DNA of 64,000 nt from assembly GCF_008831285.2 (NCBI RefSeq), contig NC_045145.1:22026040-22090039 (forward strand), in the 5' to 3' direction. How positions within the stretch are numbered: position 1 is the stretch's first letter; the number at the start of each line of letters is the position of its first letter. Made by a program: the position numbers and the translations under genes. Of this stretch, positions 33,201 through 45,909 are shown in pieces. This stretch comes from Nymphaea colorata. Lineage: Eukaryota; Streptophyta; Magnoliopsida; Nymphaeales; Nymphaeaceae. Below the pieces are notes generated by a model. That model did not search any database. It saw only the letters and a program-made list of their open reading frames with translations, and was not told the origin of the DNA.

Positions 33201-34154
33201 ATGGTTGCTACATTATCCTTTCTTGCAATCCTCATGCTTTTGCTTCAGACCAACTGTATGGAGTGCGCTTCTGGTCACATTGACAACTGTCACATTGACA
33301 ACTTCCATTACCAGGCAAGGGCAGAATTCCTGCAACTTTCTGGCTATGGCAAAGGACAAAGCCATGAAGTGCTCCCCTCCCTAAAAAGATATCTTCAACA
33401 TTTTGGCTATTTGGACACGGTTGCCGACACAGGATTCTCTGGTGTTTTTGATGAAGATCTAGAAGCTGCCGTGCAGAAATACCAAGCGTTCTTCAGCCTC
33501 AATGCTACTGGTATACTCGACACAGCAACAGTGCACCAATTAATCCAGCCGAGATGTGGCGTACCAGACATAATCAAAGATCTAGCGCTGGCAAAATTCC
33601 ACCACCGGATAAATGTCACTGGCAACTCAAGTTCATCACTGTACCGTATCAGAAATAGCCGTTGGCCACCATCAAGCAGGAGTCTCTTGTATAATATTGA
33701 AGAGAACGAGCACATGCCATTTCCTATAGAAGAGCTGAGGCCTGTCTTCCGTGAGGCATTCCAAACATGGGCTTTGTCCTCGCCATTCGGCTTCAGAGAG
33801 ACTTCGACCGACAGAATCGCTCAGTTGCACATCGGATTCTACAGAGGGCAGCACCACGCAAGTTGTCCTCCATTTGGCGACTTGCTCGCACATGCATCTT
33901 ATCCACCACATGGGATGCTTCACATCAACGCAGATTATGTATGGGCGATCGACCCTGAGATCTTGAAGAACACGGAAGAATCGTACGATGTTCAATCGGT
34001 CGCCCTTCATGAGATTGGCCATCTATTGGGGTTGGGTCATAGTACAGTTCCAGAAGCAATCATGTATGCTACATTGGATCCTCAAACAAGGAAGGTGGAG
34101 CTGCATGGCGATGATATTGCAGGAATCAATGCTATGTATCCTCGGTCTAGTTGA
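33201..34154 (+). CDS. MMP-E: plant matrix metalloproteinase, intact, 317 aa
   Basis: Family M10A secreted zinc endopeptidase. Signal peptide MVATLSFLAILMLLLQTNC, propeptide with cysteine switch PRCGVPD (117-123), catalytic HEIGHLLGLGH (270-280), Met-turn M288. It ends MYPRSS with no hydrophobic tail. A short tandem duplication near residues 26-36 (HIDNCHIDNF) makes it longer than MMP-D, and an extra His follows KFH. The residue after the Met-turn Tyr is Ala (MYAT) where the other copies have Pro. In-frame Met codons exist upstream to 33150, but 33201 matches the start shared by the family and lies 57 bp after TATATAA. No introns. Confidence 0.92.
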   Translation: MVATLSFLAILMLLLQTNCMECASGHIDNCHIDNFHYQARAEFLQLSGYGKGQSHEVLPSLKRYLQHFGYLDTVADTGFSGVFDEDLEAAVQKYQAFFSLNATGILDTATVHQLIQPRCGVPDIIKDLALAKFHHRINVTGNSSSSLYRIRNSRWPPSSRSLLYNIEENEHMPFPIEELRPVFREAFQTWALSSPFGFRETSTDRIAQLHIGFYRGQHHASCPPFGDLLAHASYPPHGMLHINADYVWAIDPEILKNTEESYDVQSVALHEIGHLLGLGHSTVPEAIMYATLDPQTRKVELHGDDIAGINAMYPRSS

Positions 34155-34367
34155 TTGATTCTTGGAGTTAATTCTTACAAGGCTATGGATCCCTAGGCAT
34201 AGTGATTCTTAGGGTTTTGACTAGGTTATGTATCCTATTCTCACTTGCCACATTTTTGTCACCTTTGGGACAAATTGTTACCCTATATTTTTGTTAATCA
34301 ATTTCCATTTTTTGTTGGCTCTCTCTCTCCCAACCCATCCTGAGCCCTGAACCCATGATGGTAGAAT
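34155..34367 (+). other. MMP-E 3' flank
   Basis: Common MMP 3' flank (GATTGATTCTTGGAGTTAA and following), ending where the complete MITE starts. Confidence 0.7.
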
Positions 34368-34694
34368 TAGGTATGTGAATGGATTAGATTTGAATTAGAT
34401 ATATCCTTTGTGTGCTTTTTCGGATAATCAAATATTCATATTCGAATACAAACAAAAAAAGACATCCAAATTCAATATTTGAACCAAATTTGGCATATTC
34501 TCAAAATGTATTTGTTTAAAAATAAATTCAATCAAAATCTGTATCCGAAATTGATCCCATATGTGTGTATATTGAATCTCAACCCAAATCCGAATCTGAT
34601 CTGATTTCTTAATTAGATTTTTTTTTAATATCTGATTTTTTGAGAATGGTTCAATTGGATATCCAATTGAAATCGAATATATTGACATCACCAA
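34368..34694. repeat. hAT-like MITE, complete copy downstream of MMP-E
   Basis: Starts TAGGTATGTGAATGGATTAG and ends ATATTGACATCACCA, diverged TAGGGATGTCAAT-type inverted repeats. The left part of the same MITE is found after MMP-B, C and D, cut by MTP12 sequence. A sister full copy is at 50114-50452. Confidence 0.75.
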
Positions 34695-35106
34695 GTAAAT
34701 TACACCATTATCAATTGTGGTACAAACAAACAAGGTAACCACAAAATCTGGGATTATCTGTAGAATATACAGATTGACCCTACCCAAAATTCATGGGTAG
34801 TGCCTGATTCTTGTATTGGACCATGCCGAGTGAAGGTTTTCCTCGTGCGGGAAAGTGCACACAATCTACGCTTACTAGTAAAGTTTTGAAGGAGTAAAGG
34901 GAAGGACTAAAAGAGAAGTGAATTCAATAGTTTCAGCGAGACAATTGAAGTCTTCATAAATCACATGATTGAGGTGGTATGTTTATAGAACAAGAGATAA
35001 ATTAGACTCCACCATTTACTTGGTAGAGGGAGCTCTAGTCCCACATATGAATGAGAAAACAACTTGGTTCTCCATTGGGATCAATTTTACATGCAAAGAA
35101 ATAGAG

Positions 35107-35174
<68 letters not shown>

Positions 35175-36700
35175 AATGTAAATCTGGTTGTCTAGATATT
35201 AACAAAATGGCCATAATCCATAAACAAATGGCTATTAATTTTTTTGCGATTATCAAATCCACGCTCATGGCAAGTCCCAAACTGCCACCTCCCGAAGGAA
35301 ACATCAAACTGAACCGTTAAAATACAAAACTGTCCTTTAATCAAATTTGTCTCTTAAAAAATGAAAATTACAAGAAATGCCATGGCCCCTCTGGGCTGCC
35401 TCTGCACGGTGAGGACCAGCGGAGGGGTCGACGCTGTCAACCCGTTCAGCAAGGGTCGATCATCGCCGGTCAGGCAGGAACGCTTACTTTTGGGTGTAAA
35501 GGGAAGAAACTTCAAAAGATTTGTTGCTATTTCATTTTCCTTTTTGGTGTTTCTGGTGTCGTAGATAGGTTTGAGGATAGCTTTAGGAGTAAAGGAACTA
35601 TCTGGACGGATCTTTTACCGGAAAGCGACCGGGTTTTGGTGGAGTTTTTGCCTAAAACTATCCAATGCGCACCAGTATAGATAGCCATTCCTTTTGTTCT
35701 TCTTGGTTTTGATCATTTTAATCAGATTTTTTTTCTCTCATGTTCTCAGTGTGATTGTGGAGTTTCAGCCGGAAATCAATCGGATTTCAGTCCATTTTCA
35801 CCCAAAACTGTAAACAGGATCGGCTGTCGTTGTAGTTGATTTTCTAGCGACTTCATCTGTTTTTTTACCCCATTTCTTGTTGGATTCCTATCACAGTTGT
35901 GTTCTAGTGTATAACTACTGATTTGAATGTTAAAACACCGTTTCCAGACTGGATTTTGCCAGAATATGTAGCGTTTTGTGCACTTCTCCCGTCAACATAG
36001 AAACTTATGGCACCGCCCAAAATTTTGGTGCGAAAGAGATTACTTGTGTGGGTGATCCCACTGCCTGAGCAAGGTCGCAGCTCCCTTCCTTCCCTTCCTC
36101 CCCTCATCTTCCTTTTATAGAGTTGTGTCGGTTGGTACCAAGGGGTCAGATGTCCATGTACTTCAACGGACCTACCCCTTTTTATAGTTCAATTTTTTCA
36201 GAAACAACGTTGATTCAGGGTTACTTTTATAATTTACTAAACCCTTTCAACGACTGTCCGAGACTTTGCCTCAAGTTAAAAAGTGGAGCGGTGATTTGTT
36301 AATCTCCCATGTCGGCTCATTGGAATTTTGTCAAATATTTAATTGAGGAGAAGGAGGACCAAATAGTTGTTTGAATCATTGAGAGTTGATCGTCACATAG
36401 TAACTAGATCGAGTGCGTACTCATCATTTATTAATGTCATTACTTAACATATGGTGTGTGCTGCACAAACCAAAATGGTACGTGGCCTTGTCACAAACAC
36501 ATAGAAATATATTGTCTAATTGAGAAAAGATGCACCACCATTCTTTTGGAAAGACACTTGATTCTTTTTTTTTTTTTTTGAAGCAATCGAAATTGGCATA
36601 CGTATTTCTTCTTGGGGCAACTTTGGATGCCATTGCCAGTCACTTTATCTCTACGGCTTTTATATAAGAGAAATGTGCTTCTTGCACTATTTTCACAGGG
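34695..36700. other. Duplicated non-coding segment between MMP-E and MMP-F
   Basis: Matches the DNA after MMP-H: 34700-35370 with 50460-52840 (which has extra insertions), and 35560-36420 with 57660-58600. A TA microsatellite is at 35108-35172. No gene is supported. TATATAA at 36661-36667 belongs to MMP-F. Confidence 0.65.
35108..35172. repeat. (TA)n microsatellite
   Basis: About 65 bp of uninterrupted TA repeats. Confidence 0.97.
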
Positions 36701-37942
36701 ACCAAGTTCTTCTTGTCCTTTATTGCAATAATTTTGCTTCAGCTGAATGCCACCGGTTTCCCGTCACGACGACAACTTCCACAACCACGCATGGCCAGAA
36801 CTCCGGCAGCTTTCTGGCTAGGGCACAGGGCACAGCCATTCAGTACTCCTTTCCCTGAAAAAATATCTTCACACCATCTTGTTTATCTGGACACAGTTGG
36901 AGACATAGGAACGTTCCCTCATGTTTTTGATGAACATCTCCAGGCAGCCATCAAGATATACCAACTGTTCTTCACCTCAATGCTATAGGAATACTCGACT
37001 CTGCAACAGTGCACCACCTGATCCAACCGAGGTGCGGCGTAAGAGATATCCTCAAACCCCCAATCTGGGCAAAAATCCACGGGAATATAAATGTTATCGC
37101 CAACTCAATTTCAACGCTCTGTAAGCTCAATGGGGCTAGCTGGCCAGCATCAAGGAGGAACTTCTTGTACAAGATCTGGAGGACGGCCGACCTGCCATAT
37201 CCTATGACCAGTGTTCCATGCAGCATTTGAAACATGGGCCACCGTCTTGCCATTCGAGTTCGTAGAGACGTTATTGAGACCAGCCAATCTGCACATCGTG
37301 CTTTACGGAGGGAAGCATGTGTTGGTGTATAGAATTTAATCCATACTGGACACTCATCTGCAATACCGCGGATCTACGGAGGGAATTTTTTCTTATGTAA
37401 GGACATTTATGCTATTTTGTACAAATGCGGGTTTGCCCTAATCCTTATGTTGTGAGGGGGGCCGCAGTTTCTTTTTTGGGTCTTCTCTCTGAGAGTGTCT
37501 GTGTTCATCTGAGAGTGAATAGTGAAAGATCTGTTCGACCGTGGAGCAACCACGTAAATCTTTGTCTTCTTCCTTGTTGCTTCTATTCCCCTCTTGAGAG
37601 TGCGAGAGGAGAGTTGTGTGTGTTGTTCCTAACAGCATGTAAGTTGTCCGATGGCATTTGATGGTCGTGGTAGATCGCTGGCGCACTCATTTGATCCGCC
37701 GATTGGGATCACTCACTACGACGCAGATGATTTATTGGCGATCGACCCTCAGAAATTGGCAGAAACAGAGGAGCGAATGGCCTGCAGTCCGTAGCCCTTC
37801 ATGAGATGGCCATGTGTTGGGGTTGGATCATAGTTCAGTTCCTGAAGCAGTCATGTATCCTTCCCTGAAACCTCAAACAAGGAAGGTGGAGCTCCATGCG
37901 GATGATATTGCAAGCATCAAGGCTCTGTATCCTGACGGCTGA
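36701..37942 (+). pseudogene. MMP-F: diverged matrix metalloproteinase pseudogene split by a solo LTR
   Basis: An older, more diverged member. The promoter TATATAA is kept at 36661-36667, but the start codon region is deleted. Frameshifts occur through the propeptide (for example after FFTSM). PRCGVRD is readable around 37028-37048. A 315-bp solo LTR at 37320-37634 interrupts the catalytic domain at GGKH. Beyond it FDGRGRSLAHSF and a damaged zinc site ([10 protein letters not shown] frame, one base missing in HEIGH) follow, then IMYP-like and ALYPDG at the end. Not functional. Confidence 0.88.
37320..37634. mobile_element. Solo LTR in MMP-F
   Basis: 315 bp beginning TGTTGGTGTATAG and ending TTCCTAACA (TGTT...AACA ends), flanked by perfect 5-bp duplications GCATG (37315-37319 and 37635-37639). 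Removing it restores the MMP reading GKHVSCPMAFDG. No internal retroelement sequence remains, as expected after LTR-LTR recombination. Confidence 0.92.
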
Positions 37943-38197
37943 TTGATTCTCAAGGTTTTGACAAGGCTCTGTATCCTCAGGGTTTAGTGATTCTTAGAGT
38001 TCAATTTGACAGGGTTATGTTTGCAATTAGGATCAAGTCTCAAGATCTTCTCCCTCGCGACATCTGTTACCGAGAACGTCAAGGTTGCGTGCACAGGAGT
38101 TTGCATGCAACAAAATGTGCACTCAACAAAATAAGAAGGAAAGTTGGGGGCTCTTTAGAATTTTTTTTATAAAAACATCTAAATTTTTAAATTTTTC

Positions 38198-38242
<45 letters not shown>

Positions 38243-38431
38243 TTCACTGGTTCTATTTTATCATTACACATCCTCATGCATGCAAGGCGTGTGCAACTAA
38301 CCAGTTTGGTTGTTACCTTGGTGATAATTTGTCGATTACATTTTGTAATCAAATAATTCTATTTTGCTGTTTCTCTCTCTCTCTCTCTCTCTCAATTTGA
38401 ATTAGTAGTTGTTGTCGGCAAGCCTTTTGTT

Positions 38432-38497
<66 letters not shown>

Positions 38498-39159
38498 CTC
38501 GGCAAATTTGTCCAGCATTAGATTTGGACAACTGTCGTGCTTCTGAAGTTGATTGTTTGTAAGGAGAAAGAAAAGCAGAGTCCATAGAGATGATAATATT
38601 ATCTGATTTGGATCAGAATTTAACTGAACCATTCCGATAAAATAGGATACGAATAAAAAGGCAATTAATACCCAAGTAAGAAATCAGATAGGATTTGGAT
38701 TTAAGAAATGTTATTAGACTGGATTTGGATTTGGATTTACATATACACAACTGTCTGATCAAATTCGAATTCAAATTCATAACAATATTGGTTTTAAATA
38801 ATTGTCCAATACTCATAATCGGCCAGGGCCAGGATAAGAAATTGAGAGAGACAAAAAGGGCTATTAAAAAAATTGAAAGAGAGAGAGAAAAAGAAGAAAA
38901 GGTTAACGTCGTTCAGAGAAATCTCCTACTTCCATGATGTACCTCACCACTCTACTATCACCATGATGAGATTTCCACTATGAAGGTACCACATTACAGT
39001 CATGCCAAATTGAGGAGATGTTTCTCCTTTATTTTATTAAGGAAGTTACATTTGATTTTATCTTGAAGACATTCTTCCTGCGCAAAATCGGTGACATGCT
39101 TGGAGTTGCCAGATTTGCTCCATGCTTGAGTAGGCATGGATTTGGTTTATAGGCAGCTA
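37943..39159. other. Non-coding region between MMP-F and MMP-G
   Basis: Contains (TA)n at about 38200-38241 and 38436-38497 and a CT run at about 38371-38393. AT-rich DNA with GGATTTGGATTTGG words (about 38590-38830) resembles the hAT-MITE interiors. No gene was recognised. Confidence 0.6.
38200..38497. repeat. Two (TA)n microsatellites and a CT tract
   Basis: TA repeats at 38200-38241 and 38436-38497, with CTCTCTCT at 38371-38393 between them. Confidence 0.95.
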
Positions 39160-39495
39160 TTGCTCGCCGGCAACTCAACTTCAATGCTCTACAAGCTGAC
39201 AGATAACCGCTGGCCACCATCTCGCCGTCCAAGTTCTCAGAGTTGCCACAAAGTGGTTGTCACGGTAGCCGATTTGCATTTCACATTCTTCACAGGAAAG
39301 CACCCAATTTGTAAAAGGCCATTTGATGGTCGTGGGGGAACGCTGGCACACTCAACCTATCCGCCGGTTGGCAAGAGTCACTATAATGCAGATGAAATAT
39401 GGGTGATCGACCCTAAGAAATTGGCAGAAATGGAGGGATCGAGAGACCTGCAATCTCTCGCCCTTCATGAGATCGGCCATCTTCTGGGGTTGGGT
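39160..39495 (+). pseudogene. MMP-G: catalytic-domain fragment cut by Copia-2
   Basis: Begins at the GNSTSMLYKL region, equivalent to GNSSSSLY of the intact genes. The middle of the catalytic domain is missing: after RWPPSRRPS it picks up near TVADLHFTF. FDGRGGTLAHSTYPP and NADEIWVIDPKKL follow. It ends exactly after HEIGHLLGLG, where retroelement sequence begins. Signal peptide, propeptide, third zinc His and Met-turn are absent. The frame stays open into the retroelement to 39606. Confidence 0.88.
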
Positions 39496-40842
39496 CTCTT
39501 AAGGAAAGTGACGACTCTACCAAAGAAAGGCTCAACAGTAAAAGAATTGAAGATGGAAAGAAGCTCGGTGGTAATGGTAAAAGAATTGAAGTTGGAAGCA
39601 GGATGAAGAAATAGAAATCAAAAAATGATCTCTAGTGGATGTAAGTCAAATTGACTGGACCACGTAAACCTGTCTTTGCTCTGCTCTTTCTTCTCTCTTT
39701 TATGGTATTAGAGCCAACTTCAGGTCTTGTTTTAGCCTGTATTTCAGCGATCAAGACTGATAACCATGGTGGATTCTCCAGCACCAACATCAGAAAATTC
39801 AGGATCTTCAATCAATACAAGTTCTGGTATGATTTTCACTTCCCCACCATGCAATACCCCATCAATTTACAACATTTCTTAAGCATCAAGCTTAATGCAG
39901 AAAACTACTAGATATGGTAATCTCAGTTTGTTTCTATCTTGATATCTTGTGATTTAATGGGGTTTTTTAATGGCTCTAATGCCACCCATATATGTGGATG
40001 GAAGTGGGACTGTAGTCAACCAAGACTATGTTCTGGCTTAGATAGGACTACCTGTTGTTAAGCTGGATCAAATGATCCTTATCAAAAAGCATTCACACTC
40101 AGATCGTAGAGCTGAAATCCTCTGCTGAAGTATGGAAATATCTCAAGTAGTCATATGCTGCTCATTTTAGGTCTAGAATTATGCAACTGAAGTCTGAGGT
40201 ATGAGACCTCAAGAAAAGGATTTTAAGCATGGATGCATATGTTCATAAGGCCAAAATGATAGCACATCAATTAGCTACAACATCAAAACCAGTTGATGAA
40301 GATGATTTGGTCCTCTATATTCTTAAAGGTTTACCTTCAAAGTATGCTGCCTTCAAAACTAGCATATAGACTAGAAAGGAGGCTATAACATTAAATGAGT
40401 AGCATGGCCTCCTCTTTATGCAAGAGGCAAACCAATAGGAGAATGAAGTCCAAGTTGAGTCTTTGACTCCATCTGCTAACATTGTGACAAAGATCAATTA
40501 TGGTATGCATCAAAACTATAAAGGAAGAGGGAGAAATAATTATCAAAACATGAACAAAAATTTTCAAGAAAAAGAAAGACTGACTTGTCAAATATATGAG
40601 AAAGTTGGGCATGTGGCTAAAAACTCCTATTCATCTTCTCAAAGAAAAATGACCTAACTTGGGATCGAGTCTTCAAGCCTATCACTCTTCAACTGGAAAC
40701 TCTTACAACCAACAAGTAGGAGACGATAATTGGCATCTGGATTCAGGCACGACACACCACATCACCAATGATATTAACAATTTATCTATTCATACTGAAT
40801 ATTTGAAGGGATAATAATATTTGTTTTGAATTTCATCCTGAC

Positions 40843-41562
40843 TTGTGTTTTATTACAGACCGAGTAATAGAGATGGTGCTTCGCCAAGAAACAACTAGTG
40901 GAGGTCTATACAAAGTAAAGCTTGACAACAAGAATAAAGAAGCATTGAGTAGCAATAAGGAGCCTATTGATCTATGGCACATACGTCTTGGACATCTAGC
41001 AGTTTCATTAGTTAAAAGAATTTTAGTTAATTCTGATTTGCTTTATGATAGCATGTTTTTTGTGTCTTTGTGTGAGCCTTGTCTTAAATTGCAGTCAAAA
41101 TTGCCTTTTAAAACCTCTACATATAAAGCGTCTATTCTTCTTGAGATTGTTTATTTAGACATTTGGGGTCCATCTCCAATTACAAGTTCAAATAATTTTA
41201 GATACTATGTGATTTTTGTGGATGGTATCTCTAGATACATATGGCTATCCTTGTTGAAAAATAAATCTGATGTTTCCATCATATTTAAAGCTTTTAAATC
41301 TCTGATTGAAAATCTTACACTTTACAAAATTAAATATCTTCATACAGATGCAGACAGTGAATTTGTAGGATTAAAATGCGTTTTGATTGAGCATGGCATC
41401 GATCACAGGATCACATGTCCACACGCTATTGAACAAAATGGTATGTCTGAAAGACGTCACCGACACAAAGTAGAAACTAGTCTTGCACTTACGGCTGAAG
41501 CTAATGTTCCAAAAAATTTCTGGTCATATGCTTTTTCTAGTTCAGTATACCTTATTAACTGA
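40843..41562 (+). pseudogene. Copia-2 integrase region
   Basis: 239 open codons: GAG-pre-integrase LWHIRLGHL, integrase core YLDIWGP and TDADSEF, then EQNGMSERRHRHKVET and FWSYAFSSSVYLIN. It stops before the integrase C-terminal part. Confidence 0.85.
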
Positions 41563-41667
41563 ATGCCAGCGAAAACTCTTGATTATCTATCACCATTAGA
41601 AAAACATTTTAAAAGAGCATAGAATTACAATTTCCTAAAAGTTTTTGGTTGCGAGTGTTTTTCTTAT

Positions 41668-41910
41668 TGTTAAGGAAAGTTTTGAATGAAGATTGACGAT
41701 AATTGTGGATCTAGCTTGATGATAATTGTGGATCTAGATTGACGATAATTGTGCATCTAATTTTCATACCTTGTCCTTTTTATTTATTGTAACCTACCAT
41801 TGTACTCTCTATGTATATACGTTGTATTCTCAATCATACACATAAGAGAAAAAGATTTCATCCTAAGCTCATATCCTCTCTTTCTCTCACAAATTTCTTG
41901 ATGTTTTTCA
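41668..41910 (+). repeat. 5' LTR of Copia-3
   Basis: 243 bp, TGTTAAGGAAAGTTTTGAATG to TGATGTTTTTCA. It has an extra copy of the short repeat GATTGACGATAATTGTG compared with the 3' LTR. Confidence 0.93.
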
Positions 41911-42690
41911 TGGTATCATAGCCCATCATCGAGGAAAGGCCGGCAAGATCGAAGAACTGTCTGTTGTGGCCTGCTGCAACAGCAAACTATCCCTCTGCTC
42001 TTTGGCCTGTATATTAATATCCAACTGTTGGGTTTTTGTAAAAACGGACCATTGCATTCCCAACATCCTCCCGGTTCCGACGAATCATAGCTCGCTTAAA
42101 TCGGAGTTGTAAGCTGGGAGTTACAAACCCGTGAACAGACCCTGTCTACCATTGAGTTCTGTCTGCCGCACCTTCCTATTTCACATTCATTGCTGCTCAA
42201 ACCCAATGTGCTTGACATCCCCACGTTTCCAACAAGCTATTGCATGCCCAGAACCGAGCTGTGGGTTAGTAGAAAAGTGACTGTAAGTAGGAGACTGGCC
42301 ACTAGTCATGTTTGGTGACCTTTTTCTAGCACTCTACCAGTCGGATATCTATGAGTCAGGTACCGTTAAATTCCTCTTGTCCTTACGGTACTAACGAGAT
42401 ACTATTCGTTTTGTTTGGAGCTTTATTTAGAGAGCAACGCATCGGCGAAGTTTTGTCTGTCTCTCGACTAAGATAGGGAACAACACCTGCGACAACAAAG
42501 AACTAGACTTTGTTTATCTGCCACTGCTGGACCCCTCAAACTCAGAATCATCCTCTTGCTGCTGCTGCTGCATTCCTGATGTTCTCAGCTTTCCAGCAAG
42601 CCTGAGAACGAGACATTCTACCTACCCTACAGGGAGATACGAGTCAGCCAAGGAAGCACATAACCATCATCTTCTTCCTCTAGAAGTTTT

Positions 42691-43600
42691 ATGACAAACT
42701 CGTTGTCAACGCAATGGAATGCTATCGCTGCACTTGTCTCTGTGAAACTTAACCAAGACAACTATCTACTATGGAGCTCTCAACTGGAGCCGGTCATGGA
42801 GTCCCAAGAACTTGTACAGTTCATAGATAAGATGTTCCCATCTCCTCTAGAAACCATTGTGAAGGATGACAAGATTGAAGTAAATCTGGAATTCACTCTT
42901 TAGAAGAGGTTTGATTGACTAGAACTAAGTTGGATCAAGGCCACCATCTTCAAACCAGTTCTCAGACAAATCGTGACTAGTAAATCATCGTTTGAGGCAT
43001 GGAATACGCTGAAAAAGTCATTTAGTTCTTAATCTCCTTTGAGAATAATGCTGCTGCGAAAGGAGTTACACTTCATTCAAAAAGGCAATATGAATATGCA
43101 AACCTACTTAGAGCAAATCAAATTTCTTGTAGATACACTATCTGCTGCTGGATTAGACACAACGGATGGTGATCTTGTACAAATCACAATGAACGGTTTG
43201 CCTATTGAATACGAAAGTTTTGTGACTCTTATTAGTGTTAATTCTTCAAATGCCTCAATTATGTTCTCTGAGTTGTTTGATCTTCTGCTCACACAAGAAA
43301 ATGGGCTTGATATGTTCAAGTCAGCTATGGTCAATCCTCACAAATCTGTCCAAGCATTACCGCAGGCTGAAAATCAAATTACCTTCAACACATTTTGAGG
43401 GTGCGGAAGAGGATGAGGTGGCTTCAGAGGTCGATTTCAAGGGAGAGGAAATCAACCACATATACAAACTCGATCACAATAAAATGGAGATTCAAACAAC
43501 AACGCAGAAAATGGAAGCCATCCTTGCACCATCATAACGTGCCAATACTATGGACGGAAGGGTCACTCAGCAAGGACATGTTATCATGATATTCTGTGTG
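42691..43600 (+). pseudogene. Copia-3 gag
   Basis: Open from 42691 (MTNSLSTQWNAIAALVSVKL, NYLLWSSQLEP) to 42903. After stops it continues at 43039-43398 (LLRKELHFIQKGNMNMQTYL) and then frameshifts in the RG-rich region before the knuckle at about 43540-43590. Nonfunctional. Confidence 0.82.
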
Positions 43601-43619
43601 CATTCTCGACTATGAATCT

Positions 43620-45909
43620 ACAGGAATCCACCAGCGAATATTGGTATCCCGACTCGGGAGCAACCAATCATATTGTCAACAACAATGAGATGATGCACAA
43701 CAAGACGACATATGATGGATCGAACAATATTAGGATTGGTAATGGTTCAGTCTCCCTATTAAGCATATAGGGAATTTATTAGTTAATATGCAGAGACTGT
43801 TTCATATTAACAATGCCCTGCATGTGCCCAAAATGGCTCATAATCTTTTATCAGTGGGAATATTTACATCTTGAAATGATTGCATTTTTCAATTCTCACC
43901 ACATGATTTTGTTATTAAGGATCGACAGACGGGCAATGTTCTACTTCAAGGACCAAAGATGCGTAACAGGCTCTATCCCATCAAGGCGACAAGATCAAAC
44001 ATTGATTTGTTTTCAACTAAGAGCAGCGTTTAGTTGCTGGTTTCGAGCAGACGTCAATAAAATTTCAACATCATTTGAACTATGGCATCGGCGTCTTGGT
44101 CATGCCTGCAAGAAGATCGTCGGTTTTTTAATATCCAGTAGATTCATATCAATAAATTCTCCTATTCCAAAAGGAGTATGTCAGTCTTGTTATTTGGGAA
44201 AGACACATAAACAACCTTTTCAACTTCTGATTTCTCACGACCTTTTGAAATGCTTCATATGGATGTATGAGGACCTGCCCTGATCACCTCTTGAGAGGGA
44301 TTCAGATCTTTTCTACTCATCGTTGACAATTATTCTAGATTTTCATGGCTGTTTCCTCTTAAAGCTATGTCTAAAGTTGTATTATGTTTAAAGAATTTTA
44401 AGATCTTGGATGAAAAGCAGTTAAATGTACATATATGCTTCGTTCATTCTGACAATGGCAAGGAATTCATGAACTCTGACTTAACTCAATTTTGTGATGA
44501 ACATGGGATTTTGCATCAATTTTCTTGCCCTTATACTCCAGAACAAAATGGTATTCTTGAATGAAAAAATCATCATGTCATCGAAGCAAGATTAAGTATG
44601 CTTTATGATGATGGACTATTCTATAATTTAACGGTTGATGCTTTTCACACTACCATTTATATCATCAATCACTTACCAACTTTGAAGTTGTAGCGCAAAT
44701 TGCCCTTTTATATGCTGTTTCACAAGGATCCAAAATATGCACACTTGAGGGTTTTTGGAACCACATACTATCCACTACTGACGCCTATGAATGATTCCAA
44801 ATTTCAGCCCCAAGACTACAACATGTATTTTCTTGGGTTATGCTAGTCATCATAAGGGATATTTATGCTATGACAAGAGACATCATCGTATTCTAATATC
44901 TCAGCATGTTGTCTTTGACGAAACTGATACCAATGGGTCTGATTGTCATGAAGATTTCTCAGATGAACTAGTTTCTCGTTGGCTGCCAAATACGACCTAT
45001 GTCTCTCCCTCTAGTCTGGTCAATCCAATGTGTGATCCAACACAGTCCACGACAGCCTCCACTTACACTGTGTTACCACCTCTTCCTATGGTTGAAACCT
45101 CTGCCATGGTTTCACCTTGTGAGCACCTAAGTCTGTCACTCAATGAGGCAAAAAATCCTACATCAGTGCTGCCATCTATTCTGGGTGCACCAAGTACGGC
45201 TATTGATGCTGCCACCACCAGTCTTGCTCCTCCCATTTGATCTCATTCAATGCTGACCTGTTCCATGACTAGTTCATCCAAACCAAAAGCTTTTTCAGCC
45301 ATCGCAGCACAAAAGGAACCACAGACTTTTAAAGAAGCCATTCAATCTTCATGTTGGCATAATGCTACGCAGAATGAGTTCTCAGCGTTGCAGAAAAACA
45401 AAACCTGGCATCTTGTACCCCCACAGCCAGATTTTCATGTTATCAGTTCCAACCGGGTTTACAAAATTAAATGTCACCCTGGTTCCATCACACGACATAA
45501 AGATTGCCTTGTAGCTCGGGGCTTTCTTCAAGCAGCGAGCATTGACTATCAAGAAACTTTTAGTCCCACTGCAAAGCCCACCACTATTAGAGTGTCACTC
45601 TCTTTAGCTGCCCATTTTGGTTAGTCTTTACGACAACTTGATTTTGACAATGTGTTTCTTAATGGGTATCCTTTTGAAGATGTCTATATGGCTCAACCTG
45701 AGGGATTTCAAGATACCACCTTTCCTCATTATGTTTGCAAACTAGATAACGCACTCTATGGGCTCAAGCAGACTCCACGCGCATGGTATCATTGCTTGAG
45801 TTGCTTTCTTAGTGATCTTGGCTTCGTGGTTTCTCAATCTGATGCATCCTTTTTATTTACTCCTGCGATGGTCATCAGCTTTATCTTCTTGTTTACGTTG
45901 ATGATTTGA
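43620..45909 (+). pseudogene. Copia-3 protease, integrase and reverse transcriptase
   Basis: Protease YWYPDSGATNHIVNNN at about 43640. GAG-pre-integrase LWHRRLGHAC at about 44080. Integrase HSDNGKEFMNS and TPEQNGILE, followed by a stop, at about 44450-44564. Reverse transcriptase starts at about 45250 (FKEAIQSSCWHNATQNEFSA), with [11 protein letters not shown] at about 45760. A stop interrupts after AAHFG at 45624, and the active-site stretch is shifted near 45890. Confidence 0.85.
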
